DNA from: Neorhizobium lilium
GTDB lineage: Bacteria; Pseudomonadota; Alphaproteobacteria; Rhizobiales; Rhizobiaceae
DNA: 64,000 nt
Assembly: GCF_004053875.1 (NCBI RefSeq)
Contig: NZ_SBIP01000005.1
Span: forward strand, 186,001 to 250,000
Direction of reading: 5' to 3'
The translations under genes and the position numbers were made by a program. The number at the start of each line of letters is the position of its first letter. Position 1 is the first letter of the stretch. Below, piece after piece: positions 55,814-64,000 of this stretch. Below the pieces are notes generated by a model that worked only from the letters and a program-made list of their open reading frames with translations, was not told the origin of the DNA and did not search any database.

Positions 55814-56571
55814 AGATCCGCGTGGCGCGCGTCAGGACGCATCTCGTTTAGTGCTTGCCGCCCGCAGAAGACGAGGTCGAGGAAATTCCAGAGCCAGTCC
55901 CTGAGGGGCTGATCGAAGATCATCCGGCCGTCCAGATGCTGTTGGCCCTTTTGGGCATTGGGCATCTCGAAACGTTTTTCACCATGAACGACCCAACGGT
56001 GCATCATGGCCCGGGTCAGCTCCGCATGGAACTGCAATCCCCAGGCATTGTCGCCGTAACGGATAGCCTGGTTGGGATATACGTCGCCTTCCGCCAGCAG
56101 TTTGGCACCGCGGGGCAGATCGAAGCCCTCGCGGTGAAAATGATAGACCATCCTCGGCCACGGCATGAGGAGCCTGCCCTGTTCCGTTGCCCGTAGCGGA
56201 TACCAGCCGATTTCGGTGAGCTCGTCGCGATGGGCGGCAACATTGCCGCCGAGGTGACGCACCATCATCTGCGCGCCGAGGCAGATACCCAGATAGGGCT
56301 TGTTCTCCGTAAGGGGGACACCGATCCAGTCGATCTCGGCCTTGACGTAAGGTTCCGGATCGTTCGCGCTCATCGGTCCGCCGAAGATCACCGCGCCGGA
56401 ATGCCTCTCCAGCGTATGGGGAAGGCTGTCGCCCAACACAGGGCGGCGGATGTCGAGGGGGAACCCCTTGTCGAGCAGCATCTGTCCAACGCGGCCCGGC
56501 GACGAACGCTCCTGGTGGAGCACGACGAGCACGGGCAGATGTACCCTTGGACCGGAAGCAGGCATCAGCAT
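55801..56571 (-). CDS. Class I glutamine amidotransferase
   Basis: A 256-residue class I GATase domain protein. Nucleophile Cys97 is in YLGICLGAQMM, the oxyanion segment is GAVIFGGPMSAND, and the catalytic His/Glu pair is in GLQFHAELTRAMM (His with Glu two residues later). It resembles YfeJ/GuaA-like stand-alone GATases of unknown acceptor. The last about 60 residues (WNFLDLVFCGRQALNEMRPD) are an extension outside the domain. Probably cotranscribed neighbour terB-hemY lies upstream on the same strand. Confidence 0.88.
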   Translation of the reverse strand: MLMPASGPRVHLPVLVVLHQERSSPGRVGQMLLDKGFPLDIRRPVLGDSLPHTLERHSGAVIFGGPMSANDPEPYVKAEIDWIGVPLTENKPYLGICLGAQMMVRHLGGNVAAHRDELTEIGWYPLRATEQGRLLMPWPRMVYHFHREGFDLPRGAKLLAEGDVYPNQAIRYGDNAWGLQFHAELTRAMMHRWVVHGEKRFEMPNAQKGQQHLDGRMIFDQPLRDWLWNFLDLVFCGRQALNEMRPDARHADLQAC

Positions 56572-56584
56572 GAATTAAGAACCC

Positions 56585-57079
56585 TTACTCTCCTCCCGCT
56601 TCGGCTCCCACCATGTCCTCTTCGCCCGCCTGGGCCGCAGCGCGCTGGCGCTGCAGAACCCGGTCGCGCGCAGAAACGCCCAGGAGATCGGCAATGCGCC
56701 AGATCACGTGGTCCTCGATTTCGCTGCGCTCGCCATCTGCGTAGACGATGTCCCACAGGATCCCGAGAAGCTCGATACGGTCGTCCTCGTTGACGAGGTG
56801 CCGTCTCAGATCGGATGTGAAGCGGTAATAATCAACCGCTTCGCTGCCGGCCTCCTGGCCCGCCTGGATCAGATGCTTCAAGCGATCGTCGCTCAAATCG
56901 TAGCGGTCGCGCAGAAGGTCACGGAATTTCTGACGTTCCTTATCGGAAATATTGCCGTCGGCCTCCATGACCTGGAAACAGAGCGCCACGAAGGCAACCC
57001 TTGGATCGTCGGGCGCAAATTCCTGCGGCTGGTGAGGGGCGGTCAGAGTGTGGAGGAAGGCCTGGATTCGGTCTAGCAT
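56585..57079 (-). CDS. TerB-family (tellurite resistance TerB-like) protein
   Basis: A 164-residue helical protein with a TerB/DUF1232-like acid-rich core: FVALCFQVMEADGNISDKER, FRDLLRDRYDLSDDRL, and the second repeat LLGILWDIVYADGERSEIED with VIWRIADLLGVS. Both repeats carry the Asp-Gly-x-x-x-x-x-Glu pattern proposed to bind a metal. No other ter gene is present, so a tellurite role is unlikely; location directly after hemY suggests a housekeeping link with the heme operon. The C-terminus is short and Ala/Gly/Glu-rich. Confidence 0.85.
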   Translation of the reverse strand: MLDRIQAFLHTLTAPHQPQEFAPDDPRVAFVALCFQVMEADGNISDKERQKFRDLLRDRYDLSDDRLKHLIQAGQEAGSEAVDYYRFTSDLRRHLVNEDDRIELLGILWDIVYADGERSEIEDHVIWRIADLLGVSARDRVLQRQRAAAQAGEEDMVGAEAGGE

Positions 57080-57101
57080 CTCGTCCTCAGGCCCTCGGAC
57101 T

Positions 57102-58721
57102 TCAGAAGAGCCGGAGCCTTGTTGCAGATTTCTCGGCGTGTTGATCTTTCACACCGGGATCATCCGGTGCGTTGCCAAAAAAGGGAACGGCCTCCCTCTT
57201 GTTTTCGGGCGATTTTTGCTCCTGCGGCATCACATTCCCAGCCGCTGGTGGTTTTGCTGCAACAGCAAACTCCTGTTCTTTTGGCTTGGGAGCTTCCGGA
57301 GAGGCAAAGACCTCGACCGCAGCTACCTTTGACGCAACTGGTTCAGGATGACGTTCCGGTTCTTCCGCAACAGGAGGCAGGGTCGCAATGGCTCGTTCGG
57401 CGCCAGCCGAACCCTCTTCCACAGGTCCTTCGACCTGACCGAAGGGGATCTTCCACTCGAAGGCATCGATGCGGCCCGTCACCGGGGACACGGGCAGCCA
57501 GCGCTCCGAAACGAAGCCGTCAGCCACCCAGGAAGGATCGCGTGGCGCCCGTAATGCCTGCGCCATCCAGTGGCGGATGCGGCCCTGATCGCCGGTCTCG
57601 GCCTCCTCGATATCGGCCAGCAGGAGATAGGCGGCCTCGCGCGGCGCCATGCGGGCAGCAGCCTCGGCCTTAGCTCTTGCCTTCTTCAGCTCGCTGGCAT
57701 CCAGGGCTGCTTGCGCGACCGCAAGCAGGGATTCGACATTATTGGGGCGCAGCGCTTCGAGCCTATCCGCACGCTTCAGCCGATCGATGGTGCTGTCGCC
57801 GCTGCGGGCACGAACATAGGCCTGGGCGATCTCGGGATGCGGCTGAAGCTTCCAGACGCCCTCCAGCACGGAGGCCGCCTTGCGAACATTGTCTTCGCGG
57901 AGATAGCTTTTGGCTGCGATCACCGCGGCGGGAACCAGATCCTTGGCGAGCTTCAACGCTGCCATGGCATCATCGCGCGCGCCCTTCGGATCGCCTTCCA
58001 GGCGCTCTCCCGCCTTGGCGGTTAGGAGTACGGCCTTCCAACGATCCGCCTGCGGCTTTTCGATGATATTCGCCATGCGCTGCTGGTCGAGAAGGCGGAT
58101 AGCGTCCTCCCAGCGGCCGGACTGGCTGTGCGCCTCTAGCGTGGCTTGTGCCGCCCAGGGCAGATAGGGCGCGTGTTCGACCGCTCTTTCTGCATATTGC
58201 CGCGCGGCCTCGTTCGCGCCCAGCCGGCGGGCTTCCATGTAGAGACCGCGCAGACCAAGCTCACGGGTTTCCGGGTCGTTCGACATGTCCTCGAATTTGC
58301 GGCGGGCATCGTCGTGCTTGCCTTCGATCAAGGCAGTCTGCGCTTCCAGCAAGTGGATCAGCGGCTCCTGATCGGCGCTCAGCAGACCGCGCGTACGAAG
58401 GCTCATCTTGCGGGCGAGAAGCGAATTTCCGGCGCCGGCGGCAATCAGGCCGGTGGACAGAGCCTGGTAGCCGCGATCCCGCTTGCGGGAGCGAAAATAG
58501 CGGCGAACCGAGTGCGGCGAGGTCCAGATGACGCCAATGATCCACCAGAGGATCATGACGGCGGCAATCAGGACAACCACCATCGTGGCAGCCACCATGA
58601 GGCTCGTCTCGATAAGGTGATCCTGCCAGGTGATCGTGATCAGGCCGGGACGGTCTGCAAGCCAGGAAAAACCCCAGCCAAGGCCCAAGACGACAAGAAG
58701 AAAAACAAACAGTCTGATCAT
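57102..58721 (-). CDS. hemY: HemY-type heme biosynthesis-associated membrane protein
   Basis: A 539-residue protein with two N-terminal hydrophobic spans (IRLFVFLLVVLGLGWGFSW and MVAATMVVVLIAAVMILWWI) followed by helical TPR-like repeats (about 90-400) and a Pro/Glu-rich C-terminal tail. This is the HemY of proteobacterial hemCDX-Y operons, not the Bacillus protoporphyrinogen oxidase. Its exact role in heme synthesis is unsettled. It follows Mic60 by 14 bases and precedes terB. Confidence 0.9.
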   Translation of the reverse strand: MIRLFVFLLVVLGLGWGFSWLADRPGLITITWQDHLIETSLMVAATMVVVLIAAVMILWWIIGVIWTSPHSVRRYFRSRKRDRGYQALSTGLIAAGAGNSLLARKMSLRTRGLLSADQEPLIHLLEAQTALIEGKHDDARRKFEDMSNDPETRELGLRGLYMEARRLGANEAARQYAERAVEHAPYLPWAAQATLEAHSQSGRWEDAIRLLDQQRMANIIEKPQADRWKAVLLTAKAGERLEGDPKGARDDAMAALKLAKDLVPAAVIAAKSYLREDNVRKAASVLEGVWKLQPHPEIAQAYVRARSGDSTIDRLKRADRLEALRPNNVESLLAVAQAALDASELKKARAKAEAAARMAPREAAYLLLADIEEAETGDQGRIRHWMAQALRAPRDPSWVADGFVSERWLPVSPVTGRIDAFEWKIPFGQVEGPVEEGSAGAERAIATLPPVAEEPERHPEPVASKVAAVEVFASPEAPKPKEQEFAVAAKPPAAGNVMPQEQKSPENKREAVPFFGNAPDDPGVKDQHAEKSATRLRLF

Positions 58722-58735
58722 CCGGTGTTCAATCC

Positions 58736-60097
58736 TCAGCCTTTTGTGCCGGCAACGGCGCGCGTCAGGGTTCCGTTCACGAGATCTTCCACCTGTACCC
58801 GCGCATCGAGCTTGCGCTTGAAGTCCTGGCCGGCCGCCTTGGCGGGCTCGGGAAGGTTACTCCATTCGCGCGCGGCGGCCGCGAGATCCCCGTCGCGAAC
58901 AGCGTTTTCGATGCGAGCGACGACAGCCTCGGGCGTGGAGCCTTCGACCTGGCCCACCTGCCGGACCTTTACGACAGAGGCAGCCGACGAGAAGAGGCGC
59001 GCTGCCAGGCCCTGGTTCGGAGCGGGCTGCTCGGCAGCCTCCAGCATGGCGTCTGCAGCTGGCGAAAAATCGCGTTGCAGTTCGGCGCGGGAGGGCACGC
59101 CGGACGCCGCGAAATCGTGCAACTGCGCGACGACCGGGTCGTCGGCGGCCACATTGGCGAATGTCTGAAGTTCAGGCTCGAAAGGACCGCCGCGATCGAT
59201 AGCGGCTTTCAAGGCTGCTGCGGCGACTGCGCGCGCGACCTGCTGTTCCGGACCGCGGTCGTTGATCTTGGCTTCCGCTTCATTCAACCGGCGTGCAAGT
59301 CCTGCATCACTGCTGGCTGTGGCCTGGGTTGCCGAGCGGACGTCCTGAAGCTGCTTTTCGAGAGATGCGAAGCGCTGCTGCATCTCCTCGGACGCTCCGC
59401 TGCTGGCTTGAGCCTGCTCCAGCGCCTGGATGCGGGCGGTCAGTGGCTCATCTCCAGCAGGACGTTGCTTCAGTGCCTCGATCTCCTGTCGAAGTGCATC
59501 GAGTTCCGGCGAAGGAGCGGAGGAAGCGTTCCGGCTGTCGTCGCTGGAGGCTGCAGGCAGATAGCCGGCATATTGCATACTGCCGGCCAGGAAGAGGGCG
59601 ACGAGGCCACCGAAGATGCCGGAGGCGACCATTGCAGGCACCGAAGAGCCGGCGCGTGGCGAAGCGGACGGTTCCCGCTCATACGAATGGGACGGCTCCG
59701 GCTCGAAACTGGAAGGTTCAGGCTTCCAGTCGCCCTTCGTACCGGTCGGCTTGGAATCTAAAGTTGCAGGCTCAGGCTCATGGCCGGGCAAGGCAGCCTG
59801 TTCCATCAGAGTTTCTTGCCCCAACGGGGTTTCCGCAACGGTGTGGTCCAATGGCGGCGTCTCCGAAGCTGTACTCGATGCAGCTTCTCCGCCTTGCTCG
59901 TGAGGAGCATCATTTGCGGCGCTCGCCAAGGGAGCATCATTTGCGGCGCTCGCCAAGGGAGCGTCGGGCGCGGCCGTCTCGTCGCTGTCATTGCTGCGAA
60001 CGGGCTCCGAGACCACCCGTGATTCCTCGGGCGTCAGGTCGATCGTCACGGGGTCCTTGTCTGCCTTGGATCGGCGGGGTGGTTGTTCCTGTACCAT
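58736..60097 (-). CDS. Mic60/mitofilin-like inner membrane protein
   Basis: A 453-residue protein built as alphaproteobacterial Mic60: an acidic, Pro/Glu-rich cytoplasmic part (1-150), one membrane span (about 155-180, PAMVASGIFGGLVALFLAG), a coiled coil (about 200-290, DALRQEIEALKQR onward) and a C-terminal mitofilin-signature region (QRDFSPAADAMLEAAEQPAP). In mitochondria Mic60 shapes crista junctions; the bacterial homologues bend membranes and lie in the heme operon, as here. ATG 60097 (MVQEQPPRRS) has GAGG upstream. Residues 48-65 are two copies of LASAANDAP. Confidence 0.87.
   Translation of the reverse strand: MVQEQPPRRSKADKDPVTIDLTPEESRVVSEPVRSNDSDETAAPDAPLASAANDAPLASAANDAPHEQGGEAASSTASETPPLDHTVAETPLGQETLMEQAALPGHEPEPATLDSKPTGTKGDWKPEPSSFEPEPSHSYEREPSASPRAGSSVPAMVASGIFGGLVALFLAGSMQYAGYLPAASSDDSRNASSAPSPELDALRQEIEALKQRPAGDEPLTARIQALEQAQASSGASEEMQQRFASLEKQLQDVRSATQATASSDAGLARRLNEAEAKINDRGPEQQVARAVAAAALKAAIDRGGPFEPELQTFANVAADDPVVAQLHDFAASGVPSRAELQRDFSPAADAMLEAAEQPAPNQGLAARLFSSAASVVKVRQVGQVEGSTPEAVVARIENAVRDGDLAAAAREWSNLPEPAKAAGQDFKRKLDARVQVEDLVNGTLTRAVAGTKG
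59904..59957. repeat. Tandem 27-bp repeat in the Mic60-like gene
   Basis: Two adjacent identical 27-base units (59904-59930 and 59931-59957), each starting GGAGCATCATTTGCGGCGCT on the plus strand, encode the duplicated LASAANDAP. The unit keeps the reading frame, so copy number can change without disrupting the protein. Confidence 0.9.
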
Positions 60098-60185
60098 CTC
60101 GACCTCTTTTCGCGTCTGATGACAGAAACTAGTGGGCGGCATTGTGGAAAGAAAGGGGCGTCAGACGTTTTGCTGTGCGGCGCAT

Positions 60186-60890
60186 CTAAAGGAGTGCAAA
60201 AATCCCGTCTTCGTCAGGCCGTGCGGCGACCCTGACATTATGGTGAAGCTGCGTGGGTATGCGCTCAAGCACAGCGTCGCTGATAACCAAAACCATCAGG
60301 TTCCGCAGGCGGACGAGATGACGTGCCGGGCCGTCGAAGAAAAGACGGGCGCTTTCGGCCGAGTAGAGCAGAACCGCGTCCGCCTCCCGATCGTCGAGCC
60401 TGGCCCCGATCTCCGCGAGGTCGTAGGCTATCGGCAGCATGCGATAGATCTCGGCCACATGCAGGGGCACGTGTTTTTCTGAGCAGGCGGCCTCGAAATG
60501 GGGCGAACGGGGATTGCCCGCGAGGTAGAGGACGGGGCGGCTCCCGGCTTGGGCTGCAATAAGGTCGGCCAGACCACGCCCGCCGCCCGGCCCGGTGCGG
60601 ATATCCGTGAACCCCAACTCCTCCGCCGCCTGTGCCGTCGCAGTTCCGACCGCAAAGACCGGGGTTGCGAGGTGAGAGCCCAGATCATCCTTATGGTTTG
60701 ACAGCGCTCGAAGAGCTTCGGCGCTGGTCACCGCCAGGACTGCATGCGGCTGCGCAAGCGCGCGCATTACCGCCTCTTGATCATGTAGGGCTTTCATCAA
60801 CGGAATCAGGACGGGCTCATGCCCGAGGCTTTTCAGCCGCTCGGCGGTGCCGCCGGCGCTATATTCGGGGCGGGTGACGATAACCCGCAT
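60186..60890 (-). CDS. hemD: Uroporphyrinogen-III synthase
   Basis: HemD closes and inverts ring D of hydroxymethylbilane to give uroporphyrinogen III. The 234-residue protein is typically divergent; visible landmarks are VIVTRPEYSAGGTAERLKSL at the start, AVTSAEALRALSNH, PVFAVGTATAQAAEELGF, and the second-domain DAVLLYSAESARLFF. It follows hemC by five bases, and the context makes the assignment secure. Confidence 0.93.
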   Translation of the reverse strand: MRVIVTRPEYSAGGTAERLKSLGHEPVLIPLMKALHDQEAVMRALAQPHAVLAVTSAEALRALSNHKDDLGSHLATPVFAVGTATAQAAEELGFTDIRTGPGGGRGLADLIAAQAGSRPVLYLAGNPRSPHFEAACSEKHVPLHVAEIYRMLPIAYDLAEIGARLDDREADAVLLYSAESARLFFDGPARHLVRLRNLMVLVISDAVLERIPTQLHHNVRVAARPDEDGIFALL

Positions 60891-60895
60891 GGCTG

Positions 60896-61825
60896 TCAGG
60901 CCCAGCCTTCGAAGAAGCCCGGACCCGCGGCCGCACGAATGGCTTCCCCGGCACTGCGGCCGAGAGTTTCCGCTTTCGTTCGTGTGCCGTCCATTTCGAT
61001 GCTGTGTTCCTGGCGGCCGTCCGGCGTCAGGATCAGGCCTGAGAATTTCAGGCCCTCGCCATCGCAGATGGCATAGCCGCCGATCGGCGTACGACAGGAG
61101 CCATCGAGCGCTGTCAGGAAGGCGCGTTCGCAGGAGACCGCATCGAAGGTCGGACGATCGTTGACCGCTTCCAGCAGGGCGTCGATCCTCGAATCGCCAA
61201 TGCGGCTTTCGATGCAGATCGCCCCTTGCGCCGGCGCCGGCGGAAAATCGGCGGGGTCGAGCAGTTCGGTCACCACCTCTTCCCGCGTCAGTCGCTTCAA
61301 GCCGGCATAGGCGAGCAGCGTTGCATCCACATGGCCTTCGTTCAGCTTACGCAGGCGCGTGCCGACGGAGCCGCGGAAGATCGTCACCTGGATATCGGGG
61401 CGTATGCGGCGGATCAGCGCCTGGCGTCTCAGCGAAGCCGTTCCTACCAGTGCGCCATCCGGAAGCGCCATCAGAGTCGGCGCCGTGCGGCCTATGACTG
61501 CGTCGCGGATATCCTCGCGCGGCAGATAGGCGGAGATATACAAGCCTTCCGGCAGTGCGGTCGGCATGTCTTTCGACGAATGCACGGCGAAATCCAGGTC
61601 GCCCGAGAGGAGTTTTTCCTCAAGCTCCAAGGTAAACAGGCCCTTGCCGCCGATTTCGCTCAAAGGGCGATCGGTGATGCGGTCGCCGGTCGTGGACATC
61701 ACGACGATCTCGAACATCTCCTCCGGCAGGGCATGCGCCGCCATCAGACGTGCGCGTGCCTCCGCGGCCTGGGCGAGGGCGAGCGGGCTGCCTCGCGTCC
61801 CGATCCGGAAAGGTTTCGTTTGCAT
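60896..61825 (-). CDS. hemC: Hydroxymethylbilane synthase (porphobilinogen deaminase)
   Basis: HemC polymerises four porphobilinogen units into hydroxymethylbilane on a covalent dipyrromethane cofactor. Family motifs: [31 protein letters not shown] with catalytic Asp, [13 protein letters not shown], and the cofactor cysteine Cys244 in [16 protein letters not shown] 61825 ([14 protein letters not shown]) gives 309 residues, the family length; ATGs at 61834 and 61882 are alternatives. First gene of the hemC-hemD-Mic60-hemY-terB cluster, divergent from tsaD. Confidence 0.96.
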   Translation of the reverse strand: MQTKPFRIGTRGSPLALAQAAEARARLMAAHALPEEMFEIVVMSTTGDRITDRPLSEIGGKGLFTLELEEKLLSGDLDFAVHSSKDMPTALPEGLYISAYLPREDIRDAVIGRTAPTLMALPDGALVGTASLRRQALIRRIRPDIQVTIFRGSVGTRLRKLNEGHVDATLLAYAGLKRLTREEVVTELLDPADFPPAPAQGAICIESRIGDSRIDALLEAVNDRPTFDAVSCERAFLTALDGSCRTPIGGYAICDGEGLKFSGLILTPDGRQEHSIEMDGTRTKAETLGRSAGEAIRAAAGPGFFEGWA

Positions 61826-61896
61826 CCGCGTCATTCCATTGTTACCGGAGGGCTTCGTAGACCGGTTTCCCCGGCATCGCAATTATCGATAGGCGC

Positions 61897-62994
61897 ATGG
61901 CGAGTTTTCTTCGCATTCTCGGGATCGAAACAAGCTGCGACGAAACGGCTGCGGCCGTGGTGGCGCGTCACGAGGACGGACGCGGCGAGATCTTGTCCGA
62001 CGTGGTCTTTTCCCAGCTGGACGAGCACAGCCTCTATGGCGGTGTGGTGCCGGAGATTGCGGCGCGCGCCCATGTGGAAGCGCTCGACGGTCTCGTGGAG
62101 GAGGCGCTGCACCGCGCCAATGTGTCGCTACAGGATGTGGACGCGATTGCCGCGACCTCCGGCCCGGGATTGATCGGCGGGCTGATCGTCGGGCTGATGA
62201 CTGCCAAGGCGATTGCGCGGGCGGCCGGCAAGCCGCTGTTCGCCATCAACCATCTTGAAGGTCATGCGCTGACGGCGCGGCTGACGGACGGGCTGTCATT
62301 CCCTTACCTGATGCTGCTCGTCTCCGGCGGGCATACGCAGCTCGTGCTGGTGCGCGGCGTCGGCGAATATGAGCGCTGGGGCACGACCATAGACGATGCG
62401 CTGGGCGAGGCCTTCGACAAGACCGCCAAGCTGCTGGGCCTGCCTTATCCCGGCGGTCCGGCGGTGGAAAAGGCTGCCCAGAAGGGCAATTCGGACCGGT
62501 TTTCTCTGCCGCGGCCGCTGGTGGGCGAAGCGCGGCTCGACTTCTCCTTTTCGGGCCTGAAGACAGCCGTACGTCAGGCAGCGACCGATATCGCGCCCTT
62601 GAGCGATCAGGACGTGGCCGACATCTGCGCCTCCTTCCAGAAGGCGATATCGCGCACGCTGCGGGACAGGATCGGGCGCGGGCTTGCCCGCTTCAGCCGA
62701 GAATTTGCGGCACTCGACGTGGACCCGGCGCTGGTGGTGGCGGGCGGTGTCGCCGCCAACCAGGACATCCGCCGGACGCTGCAGGCGCTGTGCCTGGAGC
62801 ATGGTTTCCGCTTCATCGCACCGCCGCTCCGGCTGTGCACGGATAATGCCGCGATGATTGCCTGGGCCGGGCTCGAGCGGCTTGCGGAAGACATGCCGAC
62901 CGATACGTTCGACGTTGCGCCGCGCTCCCGCTGGCCGCTGGATGCGCAGGCCCAGACGCTGCTCGGCTCCGGCAAGCGGGGTGCCAAGGCATGA
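61897..62994 (+). CDS. tsaD: tRNA t6A threonylcarbamoyltransferase TsaD
   Basis: TsaD transfers the threonylcarbamoyl group to A37 of ANN-reading tRNAs, an essential step. The 365-residue ASKHA-fold protein has [15 protein letters not shown] at the N-terminus, the metal-binding HxxxH at His119/His123 in [20 protein letters not shown], and [20 protein letters not shown]. Its stop overlaps gpsA by four bases. Divergent from hemC with 71 bp between the chosen starts, so both promoters must be compact. Confidence 0.96.
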   Translation: MASFLRILGIETSCDETAAAVVARHEDGRGEILSDVVFSQLDEHSLYGGVVPEIAARAHVEALDGLVEEALHRANVSLQDVDAIAATSGPGLIGGLIVGLMTAKAIARAAGKPLFAINHLEGHALTARLTDGLSFPYLMLLVSGGHTQLVLVRGVGEYERWGTTIDDALGEAFDKTAKLLGLPYPGGPAVEKAAQKGNSDRFSLPRPLVGEARLDFSFSGLKTAVRQAATDIAPLSDQDVADICASFQKAISRTLRDRIGRGLARFSREFAALDVDPALVVAGGVAANQDIRRTLQALCLEHGFRFIAPPLRLCTDNAAMIAWAGLERLAEDMPTDTFDVAPRSRWPLDAQAQTLLGSGKRGAKA

Positions 62995-63974
62995 GTGAGC
63001 GGATCGCGGTGATCGGAGCCGGCGCGTTCGGAACCGCCCTTGCCGCGGTGATGGCGCTGGAAGGCCGGCATCCTGTAACGCTTGTCGGACGCGACCCGGC
63101 GCTGATGACCGACCTGCGCAACGAGCGCATCCACGATGCGGCGCTTCCTGGCGTTCCTTTGCCGGACGTGCTGGAGTTTTCCGCCGAGCCCGATGCAGTC
63201 GAGCAGGCGCACTTCGTGCTGTTTGCCATGCCATCCCAGGCACAGCTCGATGCCGCCCGGCACTACGGTCCCTATCTTGGCGCCGATGCGGTTGTGGTCA
63301 CCTGCGCCAAGGGCATAGACAGGGCAAGTGGGCGCATCCTGACGGATGTGCTGGAAGTGGCCCTGCCGCATCACGCGGTGGCTGCTCTTTCCGGGCCTGG
63401 ATTTGCGGCGGATATCGCCCGCGGACTGCCGACCGCCATGGCGATCGCTGCCGCTGACGAAGCCATTGCCGAACGCCTGGCTGCTGGGCTCTCGTGCCGC
63501 AGCTTCCGTCTTTACCCTTCAGCCGACCGGATCGGCGTGCAGCTCGGCGGAGCGCTCAAGAACGTCCTGGCAATCGCCTGCGGGATCGTGGAAGGCGCCG
63601 GTCTTGGCGAATCCGCGCGGGCGGCACTGATTTCCCGCGGACTTGCGGAAATGTCGCGCCTTGTGGAGGCGATGGGCGGCAGGGCGGATACTGTCCGTGG
63701 CCTGTCGGGCCTCGGCGATCTCGTGCTGACGGGGACGAGCCACCAATCCAGAAACCTGCGCTTCGGCATTGCGCTCGGGCAGGGCACGCCCCGGGAGACG
63801 GAAGGCGGCTTGCTAGTCGAGGGCGTGTTTGCGGCCTCTGTCGCAGCCAGGCTGGGCGTAGAGTTTTCCGTGGACCTGCCGGTCACCGATGCCGTCGCCG
63901 CGATCATCGACGGCAAGCTTGGTATTGCCGACGCGGTCGAGCGCCTAATGGCCCGGCCGATCACCACCGAATAG
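62991..63974 (+). CDS. gpsA: Glycerol-3-phosphate dehydrogenase [NAD(P)+]
   Basis: GpsA makes sn-glycerol-3-phosphate from dihydroxyacetone phosphate for phospholipid synthesis. The 327-residue protein has the Rossmann motif [16 protein letters not shown], the catalytic Lys in [10 protein letters not shown], the second lysine in [19 protein letters not shown], and the substrate loop [23 protein letters not shown] 62991 overlaps the tsaD stop (ATGA). A gene likely follows beyond the window. Confidence 0.97.
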   Translation: MSERIAVIGAGAFGTALAAVMALEGRHPVTLVGRDPALMTDLRNERIHDAALPGVPLPDVLEFSAEPDAVEQAHFVLFAMPSQAQLDAARHYGPYLGADAVVVTCAKGIDRASGRILTDVLEVALPHHAVAALSGPGFAADIARGLPTAMAIAAADEAIAERLAAGLSCRSFRLYPSADRIGVQLGGALKNVLAIACGIVEGAGLGESARAALISRGLAEMSRLVEAMGGRADTVRGLSGLGDLVLTGTSHQSRNLRFGIALGQGTPRETEGGLLVEGVFAASVAARLGVEFSVDLPVTDAVAAIIDGKLGIADAVERLMARPITTE

Positions 63975-64000
63975 CCGAGACGACAATTATTCCAAAGGAG
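63975..64000 (+). promoter_or_regulatory. Ribosome binding site of the next gene at the window edge
   Basis: The last seven bases are AAAGGAG, a near-perfect ribosome binding site, implying a further gene cotranscribed with gpsA and starting just beyond the window. Its identity cannot be seen. Confidence 0.6.

Overview
This window is a contiguous, gene-dense stretch of an alphaproteobacterial chromosome, most likely from the family Rhizobiaceae (Rhizobium, Agrobacterium, Neorhizobium or Ensifer-like). The evidence is the gene orders hemC-hemD-Mic60-hemY, ffh-aroQ-rpsP-rimM-trmD-rplS, dapF-mtaB-ftsY-yciB-DUF2585 beside ccmABCDG and acnA, an IalB-family periplasmic protein, and palindromic intergenic elements of the kind known in rhizobia. 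Codons are GC-rich throughout. I see no rRNA, tRNA, transposase, integrase, prophage gene or CRISPR array.

Layout. 1-10.5 kb: the start of a UbiH-type hydroxylase (cut by the window edge), tesB, a nitrogen-regulated glnK-amtB pair behind a -24/-12 promoter, ftsK, a LolA-like carrier, exonuclease III, an OmpR-type response regulator with a cyclic-nucleotide-binding partner, and a YkuD-type L,D-transpeptidase. 10.5-19 kb: a 185-bp palindrome, leuC, ppk2, then the translation and secretion block ffh-aroQ-rpsP-rimM-trmD-(tauE on the other strand)-rplS. 19-30 kb: an MFS permease, heme oxygenase, dapF-mtaB-ftsY-yciB-DUF2585, and the ccmA-B-C-D-G cytochrome c maturation operon, which is interrupted by two different palindromic elements. 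30-46 kb: acnA, several uncharacterised conserved proteins (DUF1223, DUF2794, DUF1232), a ybhL gene with a probable structured leader, an FtsX-like ABC exporter divergent from tesA, thpR, phhB, ialB-like, rlmN, a 41-residue membrane protein, a LysE exporter, an SDR and an orphan ParD antitoxin. 46-64 kb: argG, a MarR regulator, an M3 peptidase, typA, two transporters or acyltransferases, ppa, yggU-yggT, a glutamine amidotransferase, then the heme operon hemC-hemD-Mic60-hemY-terB, and tsaD-gpsA on the other strand.

How the genes work together. Three heme-related steps are present: synthesis (hemC, hemD, hemY), delivery to cytochromes c (ccmABCDG) and breakdown (heme oxygenase). Co-translational protein targeting is complete on the protein side (ffh, ftsY). 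Several tRNA and rRNA modification enzymes occur (trmD, tsaD, mtaB, rlmN, rimM); tsaD makes the t6A base that mtaB then thiomethylates. Envelope and division functions include ftsK, dapF, yciB, the L,D-transpeptidase, the LolA-like protein and Mic60.

The window is mostly core genome and I do not find a convincing new multi-gene system. The most interesting signals are structural. A palindromic repeat element is translated in frame inside ftsY, and a related copy with perfect 48-bp inverted ends sits between ccmA and ccmB. A second, unrelated 268-bp palindrome abuts the ccmB stop codon. A structured region with its own promoter and intrinsic terminator precedes ffh. A probable ybhL leader can hide its own ribosome binding site.
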